A stretch of 64,000 bases of DNA from Vermiculatibacterium agrestimuris (GCF_943193085.1 NZ_CALPCU010000011.1:1-64000), one strand, 5' to 3'; shown: positions 51,949 to 59,810, counted from the stretch's first letter. A program made the numbers and translations. The notes: generated from the letters alone by a model not told the origin.

Positions 51949-52170
51949 TCAGAGAAGAATGGTGCAGTCGGGTTCTACCTTTTTGCAGACCTTTACCACC
52001 TGGGCCATGATATCGTCAAACCGGGCGTCGTCGGCCTCGATGGTGAGCTTCTGCTGAATGAAGCTGACGGTGGCGGCGCCGACGCCGTCGATGCGGTTGA
52101 TGGCCTCCTCCATTTTGGCCGCGCAGTTGGCGCAGTCCAGATCCATGAGCTTGAATTTCTTTTTCATCAT
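51949..52170 (-). CDS. Stand-alone HMA metal-binding protein
   Basis: A 73-residue ferredoxin-like heavy-metal-associated domain. The metal-binding CxxC is C13-C16 in MDLDCANCAAKM; the residue pattern DLDCANC with an upstream acidic pair resembles Zn/Cd-type HMA domains (DCxxC) rather than MxCxxC copper chaperones. It starts behind AGGAGG and either of two consecutive ATGs could be used. It probably supplies metal to, or acts as the detached N-terminal domain of, the HMA-less ATPase in the same operon. Confidence 0.9.
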   Translation of the reverse strand: MMKKKFKLMDLDCANCAAKMEEAINRIDGVGAATVSFIQQKLTIEADDARFDDIMAQVVKVCKKVEPDCTILL

Positions 52171-52182
52171 GTTGTCCTCCTA

Positions 52183-52557
52183 TTATTCCTCAATGTGCTC
52201 CATACCCTGCGCCAGGATGGTCACCACGTGCTCGTCGGCCAGGGAGTAGAAAATGGTTTTGCCCTCCCGGCGGTACTTTACCAGCTTGGACTGCTTCAGC
52301 GCCCGGAGCTGGTGGGACACCGCCGACTGGGTCATACCCAGCAGCTGGGTGATGGCTCCCACGCACAGCTCCGATTCGTACAGCGCGTAGAGGATCTTGA
52401 TGCGGGTGGAATCGGCAAAGATGCGGAAGAGATCCGCCAGGTCGTAGAGGATGTCGTCCTCCGGCAGCTGCGCGCTGACCCGGCGCACCGCCTCCGTGTG
52501 GTCGTGGCCCGCTTCGCACCCCTGCATTTCAGCGGTGGGCTCTCTCATATCGTCCAC
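52183..52557 (-). CDS. ArsR/SmtB-family metal sensor
   Basis: A 124-residue winged-helix repressor. The DNA-binding part is ITQLLGMTQSAVSHQLRALK. The C-terminal helix carries D108, H110, H121 and E124 with the exact D-x-H-(10)-H-x-x-E spacing of the zinc-sensing alpha-5 site of SmtB/CzrA. ELCV in helix 3 keeps the cysteine of the alpha-3N site, and the N-terminus is His/Asp rich (CEAGHDHTE). GTG 52557 is the start because AAAGGAGG is 8 bases upstream; a longer form to 52599 would run through the operator. It is first in the operon and should derepress efflux when zinc is high. Confidence 0.9.
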   Translation of the reverse strand: MDDMREPTAEMQGCEAGHDHTEAVRRVSAQLPEDDILYDLADLFRIFADSTRIKILYALYESELCVGAITQLLGMTQSAVSHQLRALKQSKLVKYRREGKTIFYSLADEHVVTILAQGMEHIEE

Positions 52558-52576
52558 AGGGAAGCCTCCTTTCTCA

Positions 52577-52643
52577 CAAACATATGAATAAATGCTCATA
52601 TGTTTGTCTGCCTATATCATACACCTTTTCCCGCCGTTGTCAA
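52577..52643 (-). promoter_or_regulatory. arsR promoter and 12-2-12-type operator
   Basis: Minus-strand TTGACA (52643-52638) and TATGAT (52621-52616) have a 16-base spacer. Directly after the -10 is a perfect 11-bp inverted repeat, CAAACATATGA (52577-52587, plus strand) and TCATATGTTTG (52596-52606), with an 8-base centre. It has the form of the SmtB/CzrA 12-2-12 operator and covers the start site, so repression is direct. Confidence 0.85.
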
Positions 52644-52725
52644 TAGCTCGGAAAAAAGAAATTGAGGAATTGCCCCTTTTCTTCAGGGGATACTATGAAA
52701 AATTTCGTTGGAAGGAGCGTGTCCC

Positions 52726-53670
52726 ATGGTCAACATCCAAAAGGCCGCCGTTATCGGCTGTGGTTTTGTGGGTTCGTCCATCGCCTTTGCCCTGACCCAG
52801 ACCGGAGTTTTTTCTGAGCTGGCGCTTATCGACGTGAACCGGGAAAAGGCGGAGGGGGAGGCCATGGATCTCTCCCATGGCCTGCCCTTTGCTCGGCCCA
52901 TGAAGATATTCGCCGGGGATTATCCCGACCTGCGCGAGTGCGCCCTCATCGTTATCACGGCGGGCGCCAACCAGAAGCCTGAGGAGACTCGATTGGATCT
53001 GGTGCACAAAAATGTTGCCATACTCAAGTCCGTCATTCCCCAGATCGTTCGCTATAACCGGGAGGCCATTCTGCTGATCGTCTCCAATCCGGTGGACATC
53101 CTGACCTGGGTGGCTCAGAAGCTCTCAGGGCTCCCCGCCCGGCAGGTCATCGGCTCCGGCACCGTGCTGGATACCGCCCGGCTCAAGTACCTGCTCAGTC
53201 AGCACCTGAACGTGGACGCCCGCAGCGTCCACGCCGTCATCGTGGGGGAGCACGGGGACAGCGAGCTGGCAGTGTGGAGCGGGGCTAACGTCTCCGGGGT
53301 GGATCTGGATCATTTCTGCGAGCTGTGCGGCCACACCGCCCACCGGGAGAACATGGAGCGCATCTACCGGGATGTACGGGACTCGGCCTACGAGATCATT
53401 GAGAAGAAGGGAGCGACCTATTACGGCATCGCCGCCGCGGTGAAGCGCCTTGCCCTGTGCATCGTGCGCGACGAACACTCGGTGCTTCCGGTGTCCGCCC
53501 AGCTGGGCGGGCTCTACGGGGTGGAGGATCTGTGCATGAGCGTTCCCGCCGTGGTGGGCCGCTCCGGGGTGGAACGGGTGCTGGAGATCGAGCTGTCGCC
53601 AGAGGAGAGCCGGGCCTTTCACGCCTCCGCCGTCACCCTGCGCCAGGTGGCGGATCAGCTGGGGCTGTAA
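52726..53670 (+). CDS. ldh: L-lactate dehydrogenase
   Basis: A 314-residue NAD-dependent LDH. The dinucleotide fold is AAVIGCGFVGSSIAFALTQT, the substrate and catalytic residues appear in ITAGANQKPEETRLDLV (loop arginine R in TRLDL) and GEHGDSELAVWSGANVSG (catalytic H). SNPVDILTWVAQKLSG is the standard central motif. GAAGGAG is 8 bases before ATG 52726, which I prefer to the GTG-side extension at 52708. It regenerates NAD+ by reducing pyruvate. It is monocistronic. Malate dehydrogenase is less likely because of the TRLDL-type loop and GEHGDS context. Confidence 0.92.
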   Translation: MVNIQKAAVIGCGFVGSSIAFALTQTGVFSELALIDVNREKAEGEAMDLSHGLPFARPMKIFAGDYPDLRECALIVITAGANQKPEETRLDLVHKNVAILKSVIPQIVRYNREAILLIVSNPVDILTWVAQKLSGLPARQVIGSGTVLDTARLKYLLSQHLNVDARSVHAVIVGEHGDSELAVWSGANVSGVDLDHFCELCGHTAHRENMERIYRDVRDSAYEIIEKKGATYYGIAAAVKRLALCIVRDEHSVLPVSAQLGGLYGVEDLCMSVPAVVGRSGVERVLEIELSPEESRAFHASAVTLRQVADQLGL

Positions 53671-53673
53671 AAG

Positions 53674-53710
53674 AAAAAGGGACGCCGCTTTGTAAGCGGC
53701 GTCCCTTTTT
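53674..53710. terminator. Bidirectional terminator between ldh and hppA
   Basis: AAAAAGGGACGCCGCTT and AGCGGCGTCCCTTTTT pair around TGTA with A and T tracts on either side, serving the two convergent genes. Confidence 0.93.
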
Positions 53711-53723
53711 GTTATGGCTCTCC

Positions 53724-55850
53724 TCAACCCAGCAGGGCGGTCAAATTGCAGCTGACGATGAGGGTGGAGAAGACGATGGAGACAGTGGAGCACAGCTTGA
53801 TGAGAATGTTCAGGGAGGGGCCGGCGGTGTCCTTAAAGGGATCGCCCACCGTGTCGCCGATGACGGCGGCCTTATGCTGCTCGGAGCCCTTGCCTCCATG
53901 GGTGCCGGTCTCGATGTACTTCTTGGCGTTATCCCAGGCGCCGCCGGCGTTGGACATGAACACCGCCAGGGCGAAGCCGGAGACGGTGACGCCGCCCAGC
54001 AGGCCCACCACGGCCTCAGGGCCCAGCAGAAGGCCGGTGACCACGGGGACGATGATGGCCAGCAGGGAGGGCTTGACCATCTCGTGAAGGGCGCCCTTGG
54101 TGCACAGATCTACGCAGGAGGCGTAGTCCGGGTCGGCGGCGCTGTCCATGATGCCAGGGATGTCCCGGAACTGGCGGCGCACCTCCACCACGATGGACTG
54201 GGCTGCCCGCTGGACGCCGGACATGGTGAGGGAGGCGAAGACGAAGGTGAGCATCACGCCCACGAAGATACCCACCAGCACGGCGGGATTGGTCAGCTCA
54301 AGATCGAGCGCGGCGGTCTTGCCCTTGACCACGTCCACATAGCTCACCAGCAGGGCCAGGGCGGTGAGGGCGGCGGAGCCGATGGCGAAGCCCTTGCCGG
54401 TGGCGGCGGTGGTGTTGCCCAGGGAGTCCAGCGCGTCGGTGCGCTCCCGCACCTCGGCGCCCAGGCCCGCCATCTCGGCGATGCCGCCGGCGTTGTCGGC
54501 CACGGGGCCGTAAGCGTCGGTGGCCAGGGTGATGCCCAGGGTGGAGAGCATGCCCACCGCGGCGATGCCGATGCCGTAGAGGCCCCTGGCGAAGCTGCCC
54601 TCATAGAGGGCCTGGTCGGCGGTATTCAGGCTGCCGCCGGCGGCCACGAAGGCCACGATGATGGCCACAGAGATGATGACGATGGGGGCGGCGGTAGACT
54701 TCATACCCAGGCTCAGGCCGCCGATGATGGTGGTGGCGGAGCCGGTCTCGGTAGCGGCGGCCAGGGTCTGGGTGGGCTTATAGGTGTCGGAGGTGTAAAC
54801 CTCGGTAAAGTAGCCAATGGCACAGCCGGCCACCAGGCCGATGAGAATGGCGATGTAAGCCCGGAAGGAGCCCATGAGCAGGTATGTCACCGGGGCGCAC
54901 ACCACAGCGGCCAGGGCCGCGGCGGAGTAGGTGCCCTTGCGGAGCGTCTGGAGCAGGGAGCGCTGGTCGGCCTGCTCCCTGGTCTTGATGAGGAAGGAGC
55001 CCAGCAGGGAGCACAGCACGCCCACCACGGCCACCGCCAGGGGCAGCAGCATGGCCCGCCAGGCCAGGCCGTCGGCGGCAAAGGCGGAGGCGCCCAGAGC
55101 GAAGGTGGCCAGGATGGAGCCTACATAGCTCTCGTAGAGGTCGGCTCCCATGCCGGCCACGTCGCCCACATTGTCACCCACATTGTCGGCGATGGTGGCG
55201 GGGTTGCGGGGGTCGTCCTCGGGGATGCCGGCCTCCACCTTGCCCACCAGGTCGGCGCCCACGTCGGCAGCCTTGGTGTAGATACCGCCGCCCACCCGGG
55301 CGAAGAGGGCCATGAAGGAGGCGCCCATGCCAAACATGACCATGGTCTGGGCGATCTGCACCGCGTCATATCCGGCGCCATAGCGCAGGATGTGGAACCA
55401 CACCGTTACGTCCAGAAGGCCCAGGCCCACCACAGTGAAGCCCATGACGGTACCCGAGGAGAAGGCCACGTTCAGGCCCCGGTTCAGGCTCTCGTGGGCG
55501 GCGTTGGCGGTGCGGGCGTTGGAGCTGGTGGCGATTTTCATGCCGATAAAACCGCTCAGGGCGGAGTAGATGCCGCCGGTGAGGAAGGCGAAGGGGATGA
55601 ACCAGTTGTCCAGCATCCCGGCATAGGCCAGGCCCAGCAGCAGGGCGAAGACGATCAGAAAAATGAGAAATACGGTCTTATACTGCCGGCGAAGGTAGGC
55701 ATTGGCGCCCTGCCGGATGGAGGCGGCCAGTTTTTTCATTCGCTCCGTGCCCTCTGAGAACTTCAGAACCTTGTTTCTCTGCATAAAAGCAAAGACGAGC
55801 GCCACGACGGCGCCCACAAATCCGATCCAAAACATATCCTCAATGTGCAT
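53724..55850 (-). CDS. hppA: Membrane-bound ion-pumping pyrophosphatase
   Basis: A 708-residue, sixteen-helix pyrophosphatase that couples PPi hydrolysis to export of Na+ and/or H+. The PPi-binding segment is GIYTKAADVGADLVGKVEAG, followed by DNVGDNVGDVAGMGADLYES. GNTTAATGKGFAIGSAA carries Ala where K+-independent enzymes have Lys, so it belongs to the K+-dependent class, which includes Na+ pumps. The C-terminal VIGDTVGDPFKDTAGPSLN motif is intact. In anaerobes it recovers energy from biosynthetic PPi. It is monocistronic; AAAAGGAGATGG precedes the ATG. Which ion is moved cannot be told from sequence reading alone. Confidence 0.96.
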   Translation of the reverse strand: MHIEDMFWIGFVGAVVALVFAFMQRNKVLKFSEGTERMKKLAASIRQGANAYLRRQYKTVFLIFLIVFALLLGLAYAGMLDNWFIPFAFLTGGIYSALSGFIGMKIATSSNARTANAAHESLNRGLNVAFSSGTVMGFTVVGLGLLDVTVWFHILRYGAGYDAVQIAQTMVMFGMGASFMALFARVGGGIYTKAADVGADLVGKVEAGIPEDDPRNPATIADNVGDNVGDVAGMGADLYESYVGSILATFALGASAFAADGLAWRAMLLPLAVAVVGVLCSLLGSFLIKTREQADQRSLLQTLRKGTYSAAALAAVVCAPVTYLLMGSFRAYIAILIGLVAGCAIGYFTEVYTSDTYKPTQTLAAATETGSATTIIGGLSLGMKSTAAPIVIISVAIIVAFVAAGGSLNTADQALYEGSFARGLYGIGIAAVGMLSTLGITLATDAYGPVADNAGGIAEMAGLGAEVRERTDALDSLGNTTAATGKGFAIGSAALTALALLVSYVDVVKGKTAALDLELTNPAVLVGIFVGVMLTFVFASLTMSGVQRAAQSIVVEVRRQFRDIPGIMDSAADPDYASCVDLCTKGALHEMVKPSLLAIIVPVVTGLLLGPEAVVGLLGGVTVSGFALAVFMSNAGGAWDNAKKYIETGTHGGKGSEQHKAAVIGDTVGDPFKDTAGPSLNILIKLCSTVSIVFSTLIVSCNLTALLG

Positions 55851-56015
55851 AGATCCATCTCCTTTTTGCGAGGTTTTTGAACCCTTGGTATAAACAAAAG
55901 TGTATCAAACGAAACTGCACATTTCAAGAGAAGAAAAAATTTTGTGAGCCATTTCGGCATATATTTCCATAAGTGACAACAATAAGAAAAAGAGAAGAAT
56001 TTTTTTGTGCAGAAC

Positions 56016-56044
56016 TTGCAAAAACGACGAATCGGTGATATGAT
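56016..56044 (+). promoter_or_regulatory. Promoter of uridine phosphorylase gene
   Basis: TTGCAA (56016-56021) and TATGAT (56039-56044) with a 17-base spacer. The rest of the 246-bp divergent gap (55851-56096) is AT-rich; I saw no clear hppA promoter or operator in it. Confidence 0.7.
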
Positions 56045-56096
56045 ATACTGTGTAGTTTCTTTTTTGGACAATTGAGTGAGAAAAGAGGCGGTCTTT

Positions 56097-56867
56097 ATGC
56101 AGGAGCATGAGCTGCAATTCCATATCAAATGTAAGGAAGGGGACGTGGGCCGGTACTGTTTTCTCCCAGGGGATCCCGGCCGGTGCGAGATCATTGCCGC
56201 TTACTTTGACGACCCGGTAAAGGTGCAGCAAAACCGGGAGTATGTGGTCTATACCGGCACGCTTCTGGGGGAGAAGGTCAGCGTCTGTTCCACCGGGATC
56301 GGCGGGCCCTCGGCGGTCATCGCCATGGAGGAGCTCCACAATATCGGCGCGGACACCTTCATCCGGGTGGGCACCTGCGGCGGCATTGCCCTGAAGGTGC
56401 AGTCCGACGATGTGGTCATCGCCACCGGCGCCATCCGCCACGAGGGGGCCAGCCGGGAGTACGCCCCCATCGAGTTCCCGGCGGTGAGCGACTATACCGT
56501 GCAGGAGGCGCTGGTGCAGGCGGCCAAGAACCTGGGCAAACCCTGGCATGCCGGCGTGGTGCAGTGCAAGGATTCCTTTTACGGCCAGCACGACCCCAAG
56601 CGGATGCCCGTCAGCTATGAGCTGCTGAACAAATGGGAGGCGTGGAAACGGCTGGGGGTATTGGCCTCCGAGATGGAGTCCGCCGCCCTGTTCTGCTGCG
56701 CCGCCGCTCTGGGTGTGCGGTGCGGCTCCTGTTTCCACGTGATCTGGAACCAGGAGCGGGAGGCTGCCGGCCTGGATCAGAAAGAGAGCCACGACCTCTC
56801 CGCCGCCCTGGAGGTGGGCGTGGAGGCGGTGAAGCTGCTCATCCGGGAAGATCGGGCGAAGCTCTGA
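56097..56867 (+). CDS. udp: Uridine phosphorylase
   Basis: A 256-residue nucleoside phosphorylase of the Udp type. It cleaves uridine with phosphate to uracil and ribose-1-phosphate. Matches to E. coli Udp are FLPGDPGRCEII (phosphate), VCSTGIGGPSAVIAMEEL, EGASREYAPIEFPAVSDY, LASEMESAALF and QKESHDL. ATG 56097 is preceded by AAGAGG at 8 bases; a GTG at 56076 is in frame but has no site. It is monocistronic with a terminator right after it. Broader pyrimidine or purine nucleoside activity remains possible. Confidence 0.9.
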   Translation: MQEHELQFHIKCKEGDVGRYCFLPGDPGRCEIIAAYFDDPVKVQQNREYVVYTGTLLGEKVSVCSTGIGGPSAVIAMEELHNIGADTFIRVGTCGGIALKVQSDDVVIATGAIRHEGASREYAPIEFPAVSDYTVQEALVQAAKNLGKPWHAGVVQCKDSFYGQHDPKRMPVSYELLNKWEAWKRLGVLASEMESAALFCCAAALGVRCGSCFHVIWNQEREAAGLDQKESHDLSAALEVGVEAVKLLIREDRAKL

Positions 56868-56883
56868 ACGGAAAAAGAGATCA

Positions 56884-56925
56884 AAAAAACCAGCTGTTTC
56901 TTCGTGAAACAGCTGGTTTTTCGCG
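56884..56925. terminator. Bidirectional terminator between udp and ECF S-component
   Basis: AAAAAACCAGCTGTTTC and GAAACAGCTGGTTTTT pair around TTCGT, with A and T tracts on either side. Confidence 0.92.
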
Positions 56926-56942
56926 CTTTCTGTCCCGGGAGT

Positions 56943-57491
56943 TCAGGCGGCGGCCCGCCGGTAGGGGGGCTCCAGCACCCCGGCCTTTTCCAGCACCAGC
57001 ACCAGGCCGGGCAGAAGGATCAGCTGGATGAGGATACCCGGCAGGGCGGTGACGAAGGCGGCGGTGAGAAAGAGCTCCATGGAGTAGGCCCCCGCCCGGA
57101 ACACCAGGGCGTTCATCACGCCGTAGACCACCCGGCCGATGACCATCGCGCCGATCAGCTGGACGTAGAGGTCGAGACTGCGCCGCCCAGTGTGGATCAG
57201 GCGGGAGAGAAGTCCGGAAATGAGGCCGTAGGCCGCCAACTCGCAGAGCATGGCGGGCAGATAGGCCGCCCCGGGCATCCCGGTGAGCAGGTGGGACAGC
57301 AGGGGGGTCAGAACTCCGCAGGCCAGGCCGTAGGGCCAGCCACAGGTGAGGCCGCACAGCAGCACGGGCAGGTGCATGGGCAGCAGGACGTTCCCCGCAT
57401 TGGGCACGGCATGGAAGACCTGGGGCAGTACTACCCCCAGGGCCACACAGAGTGCGGCGAAGACCAGCTGTTTGGTGGAGAATTTCTGCAT
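56943..57491 (-). CDS. ECF transporter S component
   Basis: A 182-residue substrate-binding membrane subunit with about six helices. The N-terminal TKQLVFAALCVALGVVLPQV and the following AxxxA-rich helix fit the S components that dock on the shared EcfT. NVLLPMHLPVLLCGLTCGWP and AYLPAMLCELAAYGLISGLL are typical of the vitamin-type S units; the substrate cannot be fixed. The module genes ecfA/ecfT are not nearby, as in group II systems. ATG 57491 follows AAAGGAG. A structured leader with a terminator lies upstream (57511-57658), which suggests control by a small ligand. Confidence 0.87.
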   Translation of the reverse strand: MQKFSTKQLVFAALCVALGVVLPQVFHAVPNAGNVLLPMHLPVLLCGLTCGWPYGLACGVLTPLLSHLLTGMPGAAYLPAMLCELAAYGLISGLLSRLIHTGRRSLDLYVQLIGAMVIGRVVYGVMNALVFRAGAYSMELFLTAAFVTALPGILIQLILLPGLVLVLEKAGVLEPPYRRAAA

Positions 57492-57510
57492 GAAAGGGCT
57501 CCTTTCCGTC

Positions 57511-57658
57511 AAAAAAACGCCACGAAGGAGGCTCTCCGGGGAGAGCCTTCGCCTTCGTGGCGCTGACGTTCGATGACATGGGGATGTAAGGGATGTGCCG
57601 CCTTCGTGGCGGTGGTTTTCAGTGAGGGTATCTTATCAAAAATATCCTGAGCTGTCAA
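57511..57658 (-). promoter_or_regulatory. Promoter and attenuator-like leader of the ECF S-component gene
   Basis: Minus-strand TTGACA (57658-57653) and TAAGAT (57635-57630) have a 17-base spacer; the -35 overlaps the stop codon of the upstream gene. The leader contains hairpin 1, CCGCC-ACGAA-GGCGG (57612-57598), then a second copy of CGCCACGAAGG that forms the 5' arm of a strong terminator (57562-57518) followed by seven Ts. The 3' arm CCTTCGTGGCG can pair with either copy. About 120 bases of leader with alternative pairing before an ECF gene fits a riboswitch or attenuator; it matches no class I recognise. Confidence 0.68.
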
Positions 57659-58263
57659 CCCTGCCTGTCTCTGCCGTACTGCGCGGCCTGAGCCTCCCAG
57701 TAAAGGCGGTCATCCTCGCGGATGGGCCGCAGCACCCGGCAGGGGTTGCCGGCGGCGATGACATGGGAGGGGATGTCCTTTGTCACCACACTTCCCGAGC
57801 CGATGACCACGTCGTCCCCAATGGTGACCCCCGGATTGACGACGGTGTTGCCGCCGATCCACACCGAGGAGCCGATCTTCACCGGCCGGCCGAATTCCAG
57901 CTCGGCGTTGCGCACGCCGGCGTCGATGGGGTGGGTGGCGGTGAAGATGCAGACTCTGGGGGCGATGAACACGTCGTCCCCGATAGTGATGTCGCACACG
58001 TCCAGGAAGATACAGTCGCAGTTGGCGTAAAAGTGCTTTCCGATGTGGATGTGGGGGCCGTAGTCGCAGTGAAAGGGAGGCTCGATCCAGGAGTCCTCTC
58101 CAAGGGCGCCCAGCAGTTCCCGGAAAAGCCCCGGGAGCTTTTGCCGGTCTGGTTCGGCGTTGATGAGCCGGATCAGCTCCCACTTGCGCAGGTGGTCGGC
58201 CTCCAGCTCCGGGTCGCTGGCCTTATAGAGCTTGCCGGCGAGCATCCGCTCCTTTTCTGTCAT
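57655..58263 (-). CDS. Sugar O-acetyltransferase, maltose-acetyltransferase type
   Basis: A 202-residue trimeric left-handed-beta-helix acetyltransferase. The Mac domain starts MTEKERMLAGKLYKASDPEL, the hexapeptide repeats include IGDDVFIAPRVCIFTATHP, IGSSVWIGGNTVVNPGVTIG and VIGSGSVVTKDIPSHVIAAG, and the catalytic His lies in TATHPID. It transfers acetyl from acetyl-CoA to a sugar hydroxyl. Its ATG overlaps the stop of the upstream kinase-like gene (ATGA), so it is the third gene of the DUF3842 operon. The physiological sugar is unknown. Confidence 0.93.
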   Translation of the reverse strand: MTEKERMLAGKLYKASDPELEADHLRKWELIRLINAEPDRQKLPGLFRELLGALGEDSWIEPPFHCDYGPHIHIGKHFYANCDCIFLDVCDITIGDDVFIAPRVCIFTATHPIDAGVRNAELEFGRPVKIGSSVWIGGNTVVNPGVTIGDDVVIGSGSVVTKDIPSHVIAAGNPCRVLRPIREDDRLYWEAQAAQYGRDRQG

Positions 58264-59357
58264 AGGGCCTCCTTTCCCGTGGGCAGGCGGGTGGTGTCCA
58301 CCGTCACATCGCACTGGTTCTGAATGGAGAGGCCCTGGAAATAGGCCTCCTCCAGAGGGATCCAGCGCGTCCGGAACCGCTCCAGCTGCTCCGGGCTCTC
58401 CCGGCGGGACAGCCGCCCTTCCTGTACCTCCGGGGAGCAGGTGAAGAAGATATGTACCTGGGAATACCCGGCCAGAGCGGGGTGGAGGGAATAGCTGCCC
58501 TCCACGATGTTGAGCCTGCCGCAGGGAACGCCCCGGGGCGCATCCAGAGTGCCGCTGGAGCAGTCAAAGGCCCGAAGGGCCACCGCCTCTCCCTGGCTGA
58601 GCGGCTCAAAAAGCTCCGCCGCGGCCCGCTCATAGTCCACGTTGCCGCCGGGGGCGGCGAGCCGCTCGGGGGTGCGCTTTTCCGGGGGGAGGAAGAAGTC
58701 GTCCATATGGAAGACCTGGCAGTCGTCAAAGAGCTGGGCGCAACGGGAGGCGAAGGTGGTCTTCCCCGCGGCGCACCGGCCGTCCACCGCCACCGTCACC
58801 GGCCCCGGATGGGCCTGGAGGGCGGCGCCGATGGCCCCCAGGGCGGGGGCGTAGAGGGCCAGATCCCGGTCGATGACCCGGTAGTGGGGCCTGTAGGCTT
58901 CCCGGTAGCCCTCGCTGTGGCGAAGAGGGGGACAGTCGTCCGCCGCGTAAAGGGTCAGAAAGAGCTCCAGCTCCTGGGCCTCCAAGGGGAGGGCGCCGCC
59001 CCAGGCCAGGCCGGAGAGCTCTCCCAGCTTCTGCCACAGGCCCCTGCGGGAACCTCTGGGCCGGGCGGAGAGGGTGAAGCACCGCTCCAGCAGGGGCAGG
59101 TCGTCCCCGGTGAGGCGGCGGGGATCCAGGTGGAACCGGCACAGTCCGCCGCCAATGGCCTCGGAGAGGTATTCGGGACGGTAATCCTCCTCCCCGGCCT
59201 GGGTCAGCTCCGCCTGGAGCCGCTCCAGCGCCTCCCCCTGGGCCACTAAATGGCCGGGGCCGAACTCGCTCTGGTAGAGGAGCTTCACATAGTCCCGGGG
59301 CTCCATACCGGGATACCGCCGGGCGTGGAGGGGCAGGATGGTCTTCAAAACGCTCAT
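58260..59357 (-). CDS. Two-domain protein with C-terminal uridine-kinase-like P-loop domain
   Basis: A 365-residue protein. Residues about 1-165 form a domain I do not recognise (MEPRDYVKLLYQSEFGPGHL, IGGGLCRFHLDPR). Residues about 185-365 are a P-loop nucleoside-kinase-like domain: Walker A VAVDGRCAAGKTTFASRCA, acceptor-site VFHMDDFFLPPEKR, then NIVEGSYSLHPAL and a lid with RLSRRESPEQLERFR. It overlaps both neighbours by four bases, so all three are translationally coupled. It may phosphorylate a nucleoside or other small hydroxyl compound; the N-terminal part could define the substrate. Confidence 0.8.
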   Translation of the reverse strand: MSVLKTILPLHARRYPGMEPRDYVKLLYQSEFGPGHLVAQGEALERLQAELTQAGEEDYRPEYLSEAIGGGLCRFHLDPRRLTGDDLPLLERCFTLSARPRGSRRGLWQKLGELSGLAWGGALPLEAQELELFLTLYAADDCPPLRHSEGYREAYRPHYRVIDRDLALYAPALGAIGAALQAHPGPVTVAVDGRCAAGKTTFASRCAQLFDDCQVFHMDDFFLPPEKRTPERLAAPGGNVDYERAAAELFEPLSQGEAVALRAFDCSSGTLDAPRGVPCGRLNIVEGSYSLHPALAGYSQVHIFFTCSPEVQEGRLSRRESPEQLERFRTRWIPLEEAYFQGLSIQNQCDVTVDTTRLPTGKEAL

Positions 59358-59767
59358 GGCGCCACCTCCTGCTCCGCCAGGGAGACCGCGTCCTCCAGTA
59401 GCTCCTCCAGCTTGCGGCCGGTGGAGCCCGCCACCAGCACGCCGCAGCTGGACATGGGGATGAGGATCCGCCGGGCGTCGGCGGCGGAAATCGCGGCGGC
59501 CATGGCGGGGCTGACCTCCCCCATGAGGGCGTTGGCGGAGAGCAGGCCGATGGGGCCCATGATAAGGTCGGCGTGGGCGGCGTTATAGCACACGGCGTTC
59601 TCTCCGGTGGCACCCTTGTCCGCGCCGGCCCGGAGCATGGCGGAGGTGGCCAGGGCGTTGGCCCCCACGGCCCAGATCTGGGCCTTTTTCCCCAGCCGGG
59701 CCTTGAGCCGGGCCACCAGGTCGGCCCCCAGGCCGCCCCCCTGTCCGTCGATGACGACGATCCGCAT
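59354..59767 (-). CDS. DUF3842-family protein
   Basis: A 137-residue protein starting MRIVVIDGQGGGLGADLVAR, the Rossmann-like start of DUF3842. Further family features are IWAVGANALATSAMLRAGAD, GENAVCYNAAHADLIMGPIG and the C-terminal CGVLVAGSTGRKLEELLEDA. The glycine loop suggests nucleotide binding. Function is unknown. ATG 59767 follows AGAGGAGG and the promoter is 59839-59811; the frame is open further upstream but crosses that promoter. It is the first gene of the three-gene operon. Confidence 0.88.
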   Translation of the reverse strand: MRIVVIDGQGGGLGADLVARLKARLGKKAQIWAVGANALATSAMLRAGADKGATGENAVCYNAAHADLIMGPIGLLSANALMGEVSPAMAAAISAADARRILIPMSSCGVLVAGSTGRKLEELLEDAVSLAEQEVAP

Positions 59768-59810
59768 AGCAGTTCCTCCTCTGGCGTGAAGTGAATGAGA
59801 TATAAGATGT

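Noticed and set aside
57511..57658. Guanidine-II (mini-ykkC) riboswitch
   Set aside because: Two hairpins with ACGA-containing loops are suggestive, but the loops have five bases with C-G closure instead of the ACGR tetraloop, and the second copy is part of a terminator stem. I kept it as an unassigned leader element.
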